Assembly (NCBI GenBank): GCA_031277795.1
Contig: JAITLQ010000008.1
Span: 62,001 to 126,000 of the forward strand
Source of the DNA: Arthrobacter sp.
GTDB taxonomy: Bacteria; Actinomycetota; Actinomycetes; Actinomycetales; Micrococcaceae
Length of the DNA: 64,000 nucleotides
Direction of reading: 5' to 3'
In this document: positions 36,926-44,302 of the stretch, in pieces
How positions within the stretch are numbered: the first letter of the stretch is position 1
Layout: the number at the start of each line of letters is the position of its first letter
The notes under the pieces: generated by a model
What the model saw: the letters and a program-made list of their open reading frames with translations, nothing else
Database searches by the model: none
What the model was told of the DNA's origin: nothing
Position numbers and translations under genes: made by a program

Positions 36926-36953
36926 GCGGGGCGCTGGCTCTCGGGCCGCGCGA

Positions 36954-37010
36954 GATCCACGACACGACGGGAGATCGTCCAGAGGACGATCTCCCGTCGT
37001 GTCGTGGATC
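36954..37010 (+). terminator. Perfect 27-bp stem with 3-base loop after MHS transporter 2
   Basis: The arms 36954-36980 and 36984-37010 are complementary over all 27 bases, with loop AGA. It starts 28 bases after the transporter stop and probably ends the P450 operon. No T run follows. The length and perfection are unusual for a terminator. Confidence 0.75.
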
Positions 37011-37130
37011 CGTTGCCGGGGGTGTCCGGGCGCGCGCGTTTCCGCAGTGCTCGACGGCGGGCGGCCGCCTCAGGCGCGACGCCGTGCGCCGGGCGCGCCT
37101 TGCAGCAGTGCCCGACGACGCGGGCACGCC

Positions 37131-38699
37131 TCAGGCGCGGCGTTCACCGCTCGCCTGACCCGCCTCGTCGAGCCCCGCGAGCCGCAGGGCGGCCCACAGC
37201 TCGGCGCGCACGGGGAAGGTATCGAGGGCGTAGCCGCCCACGTGTTCGGCGGTCTTGAGCCGGGCGCGGATGGTGTGCCGGTGCACGCCGAGCTCGCGCG
37301 CAGTGTCCTCGTGCCGGCCGTCGTGGCGCAGCCAGCACGCAAGGGTGGGCAGCAGCGCGGTGCCGTGGCGCTCGTCGTGCGCCAGCAGGGGGCGCAGCGC
37401 GGCGCGGGCGGCGGTGCGCGCGTGCTCGTCCGCCACGGAGGAGATGAGGTCGAGCTTGACCACGTCGGAGAAGGAGGTGAGCTCGCCCGAACCGCGCTCG
37501 AGCGCCGCGAGGGCCTGCGCCCCGATCTCCGGCAGCTCGGCGTAGCCGCCGGCCAGGGACACGCCCCAGCTTCCGCCGAAGCGCCGCCGCAGCTCCTCGA
37601 GCCCCTCCTCGGCGGCCTCGCGCTGGGCCACGAGCACCACGTCCTCGCCGTCGCGCGCCAGGAAGAGCGCCCGCGAGGTGCGTTCGGGCAGCGAGGAAAT
37701 CCAGGCGGCCACGGCCTCGGCGCCGGTGGAGAGCGAACGCCCGCGCGCCACCACCACCGGCTCGCGCGGCAGGCCGTCCAGCTCGCCCGCCACGGCCTGC
37801 GCCAGCTCGTCCTCGCCGGCCAGGAGCAGGCGCAGCAGGCCGGAGCGCAGGGACAGGCGCGAGGATACGAGCGCGGCGTCCTGCTCGGAGGCCAGGCCCA
37901 CCATGGCCACCACGGAGTTCATGACGCCCTGCGCCTCGTGGTCGAGGCGTTCCACCGCCACGGCCAGCACGCCGCGCAAGGCGTTGCCGCGCCCCACGGT
38001 CTGCAGCGTGTAGGCCTGCCCGTCCAGGTGCACCACGGAGGCGGCGCGGGACTGCCGCGCCAGCAGCGCGCGCGCCCGTCCCTCCAACGCTTCAGTATCG
38101 GAGGGGCGCGTGCCGCGCGGTAGCGACTCGTGCGCCAAGGTGCCTGCCACGTCGAAGAGCCCCACCCACGCCTGCATCTGCCGCGAGAGCTCCTGCACAG
38201 TCGGCGCCAGGCCGCCGCTCTGCAGCGCGGCGGCGGCGATGGCCCGCTGTGCGCCCAGCGCCCAGGAACGCCGCGCGAAGGCGAGGGCCGTCACGGCCTC
38301 GGCGTTGGCGCGGGCCACGGCGATGAACGGGGTCTGGAACGGCACCTCGAAGAGCGGCAGCCCGGCCCCGGAGCACGCGGCGATGAGCGGCTCGGGGATG
38401 CCGTCGCGGATGACCTCGGTGCCGAAGCCCAGGGCGGCCACCCCCGCCGCCACGAGCCGCGCCACGTACTCCGACCACGCCGCCTCCGGGGCGTTCTCGA
38501 ACTGCGTGCCGGTGGTCAGCAACACCACGCCCTCCACCAGGAACGGCGCCGGATCCGGCAGATCCGAACTGTGCACCCACGGGGCCGAACGCGACAGCGC
38601 CCCCTCCGGAAGGGCGGCGTCCGGCACCCACTTCAGGCCGAGCCCTGGCTGGGCCAGGAGGGCCTCGACTGAGGGGAGCGCTACGGGAGAATCTGCCAC
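37131..38699 (-). CDS. PucR-family transcriptional regulator (probable GABA/amine catabolism regulator)
   Basis: The 522-residue product has an N-terminal PucR domain (VADSPVALPSVEALLAQPGL onward, with FLVEGVVLLTTGTQFENAPE and VAALGFGTEVIRDGIPEPLI), a central GGDEF-like domain, and a C-terminal helix-turn-helix of the PucR/CdaR kind (TLACWLRHDGRHEDTARELG, VHRHTIRARLKTAEH). It is divergent from gabT with a 91-base gap, as seen for GabR-type activators of GABA use in Corynebacterium and relatives, so it probably activates the gabT-amine oxidase-gabD operon. The GTG at 38699 is chosen because conserved sequence begins there. No strong ribosome-binding site is visible. Confidence 0.87.
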   Translation of the reverse strand: MADSPVALPSVEALLAQPGLGLKWVPDAALPEGALSRSAPWVHSSDLPDPAPFLVEGVVLLTTGTQFENAPEAAWSEYVARLVAAGVAALGFGTEVIRDGIPEPLIAACSGAGLPLFEVPFQTPFIAVARANAEAVTALAFARRSWALGAQRAIAAAALQSGGLAPTVQELSRQMQAWVGLFDVAGTLAHESLPRGTRPSDTEALEGRARALLARQSRAASVVHLDGQAYTLQTVGRGNALRGVLAVAVERLDHEAQGVMNSVVAMVGLASEQDAALVSSRLSLRSGLLRLLLAGEDELAQAVAGELDGLPREPVVVARGRSLSTGAEAVAAWISSLPERTSRALFLARDGEDVVLVAQREAAEEGLEELRRRFGGSWGVSLAGGYAELPEIGAQALAALERGSGELTSFSDVVKLDLISSVADEHARTAARAALRPLLAHDERHGTALLPTLACWLRHDGRHEDTARELGVHRHTIRARLKTAEHVGGYALDTFPVRAELWAALRLAGLDEAGQASGERRA

Positions 38700-38790
38700 G
38701 GCACCACTGTACGCAACGTATAAAGCTTCACCCAGAATTCGCCGTACCGGCCAGCTGGCAAGTGGCGGGCCCCACCCTAGGCTGTGAGCC

Positions 38791-40134
38791 ATGACCTCCC
38801 TTGACGCCGCGATCGGCGGCCCCTCCCTCCCCCAGAAACGCGAGCTGAAGACGGCTCTGCCGGGCCCGAAGTCCAAGGAGATCCTTGACCGCAAGGCCAA
38901 GGCCGTCGCCGCGGGCGTCACCTACTCCGTCCCCGTCGCGGCCGTTGCCGCCGGCGGCGGCGTCGTCGTCGATGCCGACGGCAACTCGCTCATCGACCTG
39001 GGCTCCGGCATCGCCGTGACCACGGTGGGCAACGCCAACCCCCGCGTCGCCGCCGCCGTGGCCGCGCAGGCCGCGTCCTTCACGCACACCTGCTTCATGG
39101 TTTCCCCCTACGAGGGCTACGTTGAGGTCGCCGAGAAGCTGAACCAGCTGACCCCGGGCGACTTCGAGAAGCGCACCGCCCTCTTCAACTCCGGCGCCGA
39201 GGCCGTGGAGAACGCGATCAAGATCGCCCGCATCCACACCAAGCGCACCGCCGTCGTCGCGTTCGATCACGCCTACCACGGCCGCACCAACCTGACCATG
39301 GCCCTCACGGCCAAGGCCGCCCCGTACAAGACCGGCTTCGGCCCGTTCGCGTCCGAGGTCTACCGCGTGGCCGGTTCGTACCCGTACCGCGACGGCCTCT
39401 CGGGCGCCGAGGCCGCCAAGCGCGCCATCTCCCAGATGGAGAAGCAGATCGGCGGCGACCAGATCGCCGCGATCATCATCGAGCCGGTCCAGGGCGAGGG
39501 AGGCTTCATCGTCCCGGCCGAGGGCTTCCTCGAGACCGTGGTGGCCTGGGCCCGCGAGAACGGCATCGTCTTCATCGCCGACGAGGTCCAGACCGGCTTC
39601 GCCCGCACCGGCACCATGTTCGCCTCCGAGCAGCTGGGCATCGAGCCCGATCTGATCACCACGGCCAAGGGCATCGCGGGCGGCATGCCGCTCTCCGCCG
39701 TCACGGGCCGCGCCGACATCATGGATGCCTCCCACGGCGGCGGCCTGGGCGGCACCTACGGTGGCAACCCCGTGGCCTGCGCCGCGGCGCTCGCCACGAT
39801 CGCCGAGTACGAGGAGAACAACCTCGCCGGCCGCGCCCAGGAGATCGGCGAGCTCATCTCGCAGAAGTTCTCCGCGCTGGCCGAGACCGACGCCCGCGTC
39901 GGCGAGATCCGTGGCCTGGGTGCCATGGCCGCCGTCGAGTTCGTCGACGCCGACGGCGAGCCGAACGCCGCCCTCGCCAAGGCCGCCGCCGGCCAGGCGA
40001 TCGCCGAGGGTGTCATCACCCTCACCTGCGGCACCTACGGCAACGTGATCCGCTTCCTCCCGCCGCTGTCCATCTCGGACGAGCTGCTGGCCGAGGGCCT
40101 GGACGTTGTCATCGAGGCCGTCAAGGCCAACTGA
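38791..40134 (+). CDS. gabT: 4-aminobutyrate--2-oxoglutarate transaminase
   Basis: This class III PLP-dependent aminotransferase moves the amino group of GABA to 2-oxoglutarate, giving succinate semialdehyde and glutamate. The 447-residue product has the PLP-binding blocks NSGAEAVENAIKIAR, FDHAYHGRTNLTMALTAK, IIEPVQGEGGF, IADEVQTGFARTGTMFA and the Schiff-base lysine Lys293 in TTAKGIAGGMPLSAV, then GGTYGGNPVACAAAL. It is divergent from the PucR regulator and heads an operon with an amine oxidase and gabD. A GGGAGGG/CCCTCCC hairpin sits between it and the next gene. Confidence 0.95.
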   Translation: MTSLDAAIGGPSLPQKRELKTALPGPKSKEILDRKAKAVAAGVTYSVPVAAVAAGGGVVVDADGNSLIDLGSGIAVTTVGNANPRVAAAVAAQAASFTHTCFMVSPYEGYVEVAEKLNQLTPGDFEKRTALFNSGAEAVENAIKIARIHTKRTAVVAFDHAYHGRTNLTMALTAKAAPYKTGFGPFASEVYRVAGSYPYRDGLSGAEAAKRAISQMEKQIGGDQIAAIIIEPVQGEGGFIVPAEGFLETVVAWARENGIVFIADEVQTGFARTGTMFASEQLGIEPDLITTAKGIAGGMPLSAVTGRADIMDASHGGGLGGTYGGNPVACAAALATIAEYEENNLAGRAQEIGELISQKFSALAETDARVGEIRGLGAMAAVEFVDADGEPNAALAKAAAGQAIAEGVITLTCGTYGNVIRFLPPLSISDELLAEGLDVVIEAVKAN

Positions 40135-40150
40135 CCCGGCCGGGTTCGCG

Positions 40151-40177
40151 CCCTCCCCACGTAGGTGAAGGGGAGGG
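40151..40177 (+). terminator. Short hairpin between gabT and the amine oxidase
   Basis: CCCTCCCC (40151-40158) pairs with GGGGAGGG (40170-40177), with an 11-base loop. It lies 16 bases after gabT and directly before a GCCCGACGGCG word. It may act as a partial terminator or as an RNA stabiliser inside the operon. Confidence 0.4.
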
Positions 40178-40320
40178 CCGCTGCCCGACGGCGTGTGGCC
40201 GGCTTCCGGCCCCGCCTTCAGCCGGTGAGCCGCTTGGCGCGGCTTCCCGTCGCCGCCGCGTCCTCCCTCACGGGAGGGCGCGGGCGGCGGCACCCTCACC
40301 CCACGAGTCACGAGGACGTT

Positions 40321-41691
40321 ATGCCCACCCTGACCCGCGACGCGGTCGTGATCGGCGCCGGTTTCTCCGGCCTGGTCGCGGCGCGTCACCTCGAACGGCA
40401 CGGTTACTCCGTGGCCGTGCTCGAGGCGCGCCAGCGCGTGGGCGGCCGGGTCGGGCTGGCCGAGGCCGGCGGCGTGCTCGTTGAAACGGGCCCGGCGTGG
40501 CTCGCGGCGGATCACTCCGCCACCCTCGACCTGGCCGCCGAGCTCCGGGTCCCCGTCTTCACCCCCGCGGGGGAGGGCGAGGACGTCTACCTCGGCAGCG
40601 GCGGCGAACGGCTGCGCTACGCGGGCGAGCTCTTGCCCGTCCCGCAGGCCTCCGAAGCGGCGATGGTCTCGGCCATCTCGACGCTCGAGGCGCTCAGCGG
40701 CGCCCCACAGACCGAACTTCCCGGGACGCTGGGCGAATGGCTCGACGCCAACGTCGCCGACGAGCGGGCCCGGGCGGCGCTGGCGCTCCTGCTGGCCGGC
40801 TCTCATGCCGACGGCGCCGGGCGCGGGCTCCAGCTGACCGACGCGTTGCGCCTGGCCTCCGGGGCCGGCAGCGTCTCAAATGTGGTGGACCGCGGCTTCC
40901 GCGCGGCCCATCGCGTGGTGGGCGGGCTGCATCGCCTCGCCGCCGCGCTCGAAGCCGAGTTGCCCGACGACGTCTGGCTGGGGCGGGAGGCGAGCGCCGT
41001 GCGGGTCGCCGCCTCCGGCGTCGAAGCCGTCGCAGGGGATCTCACCGTGCAGGCCAAGGCCGCGGTGCTGGCGGTGCCGGCACCCGACGCCGCCCGGCTG
41101 CTCGGTGGGCACCCCGGTGAGCCGGGGGCGTGCGGTGCCCCGGGCGCCGTCGGGCACTCCCTTGATTGGTTCACGGCGCATGCCGTGTTCCCCACCCCCT
41201 TCTGGCGCGAGCGCGGCCTCTCCGGCCGCGGCTTTGGGCCGGGAGCGGTGCTCCAGGAGCTGCAGGACGAGAGCTGGGACGTGGCCGGGGACGGCGCGCG
41301 GACCGGCCCGGGTGTCCTTGCCGCGCACGCCAGCGGCGAGGCGGCGCTTGCCCTGTTTTCCTTGCCGGATGCGGCCCGCAAGGCCGCGGTTCTTGGCGCG
41401 CTCGAGGACTACGTCGGGGCGTTCCCGGTACCGGAACTTGGCTATGTGGAGACGCGGCGCGCTCCCGGGTACGGTGTGGGCAGTGTCACGTTCGAGGGTC
41501 CCCTCGTCGCGGCCGGTGACCACCTCGAGGGGACGGGCCACCTCCACGTGGAGGGGGCGGTGCGCTCGGGACACCGGGCCGCGCAGAAGGTGTCCGCGCT
41601 GCTGCGCGGAGAGCAGGATCCCGTCAGCATGCAGAGTTCAGCCAGCGGGGTGACCGGGTCTCCGGTCCCCGCCCACGAAAGGGAATCATGA
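40321..41691 (+). CDS. Flavin-dependent amine oxidase (possible putrescine oxidase)
   Basis: The 456-residue product is an FAD amine oxidase: AVVIGAGFSGLVAARHLERH with VLEARQRVGGRV at the N terminus (about 8-43), AVLAVPAPDAARLL in the middle and GPLVAAGDHLEGTGHLHVEG at the C-terminal FAD site. It lies between gabT and gabD and overlaps gabD by 4 bases (ATGA), so it should feed the same pathway. Putrescine oxidase, which makes 4-aminobutanal, would fit, with the aldehyde then oxidised to GABA. That substrate is inferred from context, not seen in the sequence. The protein is Ala-rich and has a long unconserved tail (SSASGVTGSPVPAHERES). ATG at 40321 after AGGA. Confidence 0.85.
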   Translation: MPTLTRDAVVIGAGFSGLVAARHLERHGYSVAVLEARQRVGGRVGLAEAGGVLVETGPAWLAADHSATLDLAAELRVPVFTPAGEGEDVYLGSGGERLRYAGELLPVPQASEAAMVSAISTLEALSGAPQTELPGTLGEWLDANVADERARAALALLLAGSHADGAGRGLQLTDALRLASGAGSVSNVVDRGFRAAHRVVGGLHRLAAALEAELPDDVWLGREASAVRVAASGVEAVAGDLTVQAKAAVLAVPAPDAARLLGGHPGEPGACGAPGAVGHSLDWFTAHAVFPTPFWRERGLSGRGFGPGAVLQELQDESWDVAGDGARTGPGVLAAHASGEAALALFSLPDAARKAAVLGALEDYVGAFPVPELGYVETRRAPGYGVGSVTFEGPLVAAGDHLEGTGHLHVEGAVRSGHRAAQKVSALLRGEQDPVSMQSSASGVTGSPVPAHERES

Positions 41692-43061
41692 GCGATTACG
41701 CCGTCGTTAACCCGGCCACCGGCGAGGCCGGGGCCAGCTACCCCACGTTCACGGCCGAGCAGGTCGAGAACGCCGTCGCAGCGGCCAAGGCCGCGCACGA
41801 TGGTTGGTCGCGCAGCTCCACCGTGGCCGAGCGCGCGGCGCTCGTGGCCCGCGTGGCCGAGCTGCACCGCGAGCGCCGCGAGGAGCTCGCCAACCTGATC
41901 GTGCGCGAGATGGGCAAGCCGCTGGAGCAGGCCCTCGGCGAGGTCGACTTCTCCGCCGACATCTACCAGTTCTACGCGGACAACGCCGAGGCCATCACGG
42001 CCGACCGCCCCGTGGCCGATCTGCTCGGCGAGGGCACCGCCGTCATGCGCCCGTCCTCCCTCGGCGTGCTGCTGGGCATCATGCCCTGGAACTTCCCGTA
42101 CTACCAGGTGGCCCGCTTTGCCGGCCCCAACCTGATCAACGGCAACACCATCCTGCTCAAGCACGCCCCGCAGTGCCCCGAGTCGGCCGAGGCCATCCAC
42201 CAGATCCACCTCGACGCCGGCTTCCCGGCGGGTGCCTACCAGGACGTGCGCTTCACCAACGAGCAGTCCGCCGAGGTCATCGCGGATCCGCGCGTGGCCG
42301 GTGTGTCGGTGACGGGCTCCGAGCGCGCCGGCGCCGCGGTCGCCGAGGTGGCCGGCCGCAACCTGAAGAAGGTGGTGCTGGAGCTGGGCGGTTCCGATCC
42401 GTTCTACCTCTTCTCCACGAACGACCTGGACGCCGTGGTCGAGGCCGCCGTCTCCGCCCGCCTGGGCAACAACGGCCAGGCCTGCAACGCCGCCAAGCGC
42501 TTCATCGTGGCCGAGGATCTCTACCAGGACTTCCTCGACAAGCTGACCGAGGCGTTTGCCGGGATCAAGGCCACCGATCCCACGCTCGTCGACACCTTCC
42601 TCGGCCCGCTCTCCTCCACGGCCGCCACCGAGCGCCTGGCCGAGCAGGTCTCCCGCGCCGTGGCGCAGGGCGCCAAGGTCGCGATCGGCGGCGGGCACGA
42701 CGGCAACTTCTTCGAGGCCACGATCCTCACGGACATCTCCCCGGAGAACGACGCCTACCGCGAGGAGCTCTTCGGCCCCGTGGCGTCGGTCTACAAGGCC
42801 TCCTCCGAGGAAGAGGCGCTCAAGATCGGCAACGACACCCCGTTCGGTCTGGGGTCCTACCTCTGGACCACGGATCGGGAGCAGGCCGAGCGCGTGGCGG
42901 ACAAGATCGAGGCCGGCATGGTCTACGTGAACCTGGTGGACGCCGACTCGCCGGAGCTGCCCTTCGGCGGCATCAAGCGCTCCGGCACCGGCCGCGAGCT
43001 GGGCCTCATCGGCGCCAACGAGTTCGTCAACCACAAGCTCATCCGCTCCGACAAGTGGTGA
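41688..43061 (+). CDS. gabD: NAD(P)-dependent succinate-semialdehyde dehydrogenase
   Basis: The 457-residue aldehyde dehydrogenase oxidises succinate semialdehyde to succinate, the last step of GABA degradation. Key motifs are IMPWNFPYYQVARFAGPNL, GVSVTGSERAGAAV, VLELGGSDPF with the general-base Glu232, and NNGQACNAAKRFI with the nucleophile Cys266, then LPFGGIKRSGTGRELG. It overlaps the amine oxidase by 4 bases and is the last gene of the operon, followed by two hairpins. Some close relatives act on other aldehydes such as aminobutyraldehyde, so the name rests partly on the neighbouring gabT. Confidence 0.92.
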   Translation: MSDYAVVNPATGEAGASYPTFTAEQVENAVAAAKAAHDGWSRSSTVAERAALVARVAELHRERREELANLIVREMGKPLEQALGEVDFSADIYQFYADNAEAITADRPVADLLGEGTAVMRPSSLGVLLGIMPWNFPYYQVARFAGPNLINGNTILLKHAPQCPESAEAIHQIHLDAGFPAGAYQDVRFTNEQSAEVIADPRVAGVSVTGSERAGAAVAEVAGRNLKKVVLELGGSDPFYLFSTNDLDAVVEAAVSARLGNNGQACNAAKRFIVAEDLYQDFLDKLTEAFAGIKATDPTLVDTFLGPLSSTAATERLAEQVSRAVAQGAKVAIGGGHDGNFFEATILTDISPENDAYREELFGPVASVYKASSEEEALKIGNDTPFGLGSYLWTTDREQAERVADKIEAGMVYVNLVDADSPELPFGGIKRSGTGRELGLIGANEFVNHKLIRSDKW

Positions 43062-43156
43062 GCCTCCCGGTCCGGGGTCGCTGAACCCCGGACCGGCGGT
43101 GCGGCCCCCGCCGTGCTCCGCGTGAGCGCGGTGGGGGAGCGCACCCCCAACATCCA

Positions 43157-43200
43157 GCGGAGCCTTTCGTGCGAGGTCATGGACGCACGAAGGGCTCCGC
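43157..43200 (+). terminator. First of two twin hairpins after gabD
   Basis: The 17-base arms 43157-43173 and 43184-43200 pair with one G-T wobble around the loop AGGTCATGGA. It lies 95 bases after gabD. The stem base and loop are copied in the second hairpin. Confidence 0.7.
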
Positions 43201-43234
43201 TACAGACTCGGGTTTCACACCCGATGCAGGCCAA

Positions 43235-43276
43235 CGGGGCCCCTCGCGCGAGGTCATGGACGCACGAGGGGCCCCG
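43235..43276 (+). terminator. Second twin hairpin after gabD, same loop
   Basis: The 16-base arms 43235-43250 and 43261-43276 pair with one mismatch around the same loop AGGTCATGGA. Bases 43248-43267 are identical to 43171-43190 of the first hairpin (20 bases). A T-containing tail (TTTCCGTTTCCC) follows, so this copy is the better terminator. Confidence 0.7.
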
Positions 43277-43457
43277 TTTCCGTTTCCCGACCCCGCCCCG
43301 TCGGTGCTCTTGTGTCTCCCGCCCGCCGAGCAGGCAGGCCGCGCCACGTAGCGCCGCGGGTGGAGGCGACGGAGCACGCGAGACAGGCCGTTCGTCGGTG
43401 CGGTCGTGGCCATGGAAGGATGATGGCCGTCGCCGAGACACGTGAGGGGGAGAGGCC

Positions 43458-44120
43458 GTGAGCGGTTTGGCCGTCCTCGCCCGCGCCTGGCTCGCTTCGG
43501 CGATCGCCGTGCTGTGCGCCCTGGCCGGCCACCTCATCGCGGGCGGCAGCGTCACCTCGTGGCTCGGACCGCTCCTGGCCGTGGCCCTCGGCGCCGTTGC
43601 GGCGCTCCCGATGGTCCGCCGCGCGCCGTCCTTCCCGCGCTCGCTCGCGCTCTTCGTCCCGGCCCAGCTGGCCTACCATCTGCTCTTCTCCGCCGTGCCG
43701 GCCACCCGAATCGCTGCCACGCCGTGGGGCGGGGAACACTCCGGGCACGACATGGCCGCAATGGGCCATGCGGCAGAAAGCCTCGCCCACGGCGCCTCGC
43801 ACACCGGGACCGCGCTCGCCTCCGCGGCGACGACGGCCTCCTCCTCGGGGGCCTCGGGAGGGCACGACGGCGCGTGGATGCTCGGTCTGCACCTCGCCTC
43901 CGCGCTGCTCACCGCCGCGGTGGCCCGCTGGGGCGAGGTCTGCGCGGCGCGGCTCGGGGAGGCGCTGGCCCTCGCGTGGGGCTCCGCCCTGCGCGTGCTG
44001 CGCTTCGCCCACCGGACCGCCCCGCCCGCGTGGGCCGGGCGCGACGTCGTCGTTTCGGAGCCGCTCAGCCTGCGGCTCGTGGGGAGCCTGCGTTTCCGCG
44101 GCCCTCCCTCCTTGGTGTGA
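43458..44120 (+). CDS. His/Met-rich membrane protein, possibly copper-related
   Basis: The 220-residue product has two hydrophobic helices at the N terminus (ASAIAVLCALAGHLIAGG, LGPLLAVALGAVAALPMV), a third near ALFVPAQLAYHLLF, then an outside loop rich in His and Met (GGEHSGHDMAAMGHAAESLA followed by GASHTG), and a helix around LGLHLASALLTAAVARWGEV. Metal-binding loops of this kind are found in copper-handling membrane proteins of actinobacteria, and the next gene is a PepSY protein, a common neighbour. The role is inferred. GTG start at 43458 behind GGGGGAGAGG. The charged C-terminal 50 residues are cytoplasmic by the positive-inside rule. Confidence 0.65.
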   Translation: MSGLAVLARAWLASAIAVLCALAGHLIAGGSVTSWLGPLLAVALGAVAALPMVRRAPSFPRSLALFVPAQLAYHLLFSAVPATRIAATPWGGEHSGHDMAAMGHAAESLAHGASHTGTALASAATTASSSGASGGHDGAWMLGLHLASALLTAAVARWGEVCAARLGEALALAWGSALRVLRFAHRTAPPAWAGRDVVVSEPLSLRLVGSLRFRGPPSLV

Positions 44121-44302
44121 TCCCGGCCCCGCCTGGTGCGGGGCCTACGCGCCGTTGTTTGGTGCCCTGCAGATCCCCCGCGCCCCGACCACGTCCGGGC
44201 GCGGGGCGAGCGTGGGTGCCGCGGCGCGCTCCCCAGCCTTCCCCTCGCCGAAGAGCCGCGGTGCACATTGCCGCGCCCCGGCACGGACCCCCAAGGACCG
44301 AC

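Noticed and set aside
43113-43445. Plus-strand frame through the twin hairpins after gabD
   Set aside because: The sequence is explained by two hairpins with a shared loop; a coding frame across them has no family-like content.
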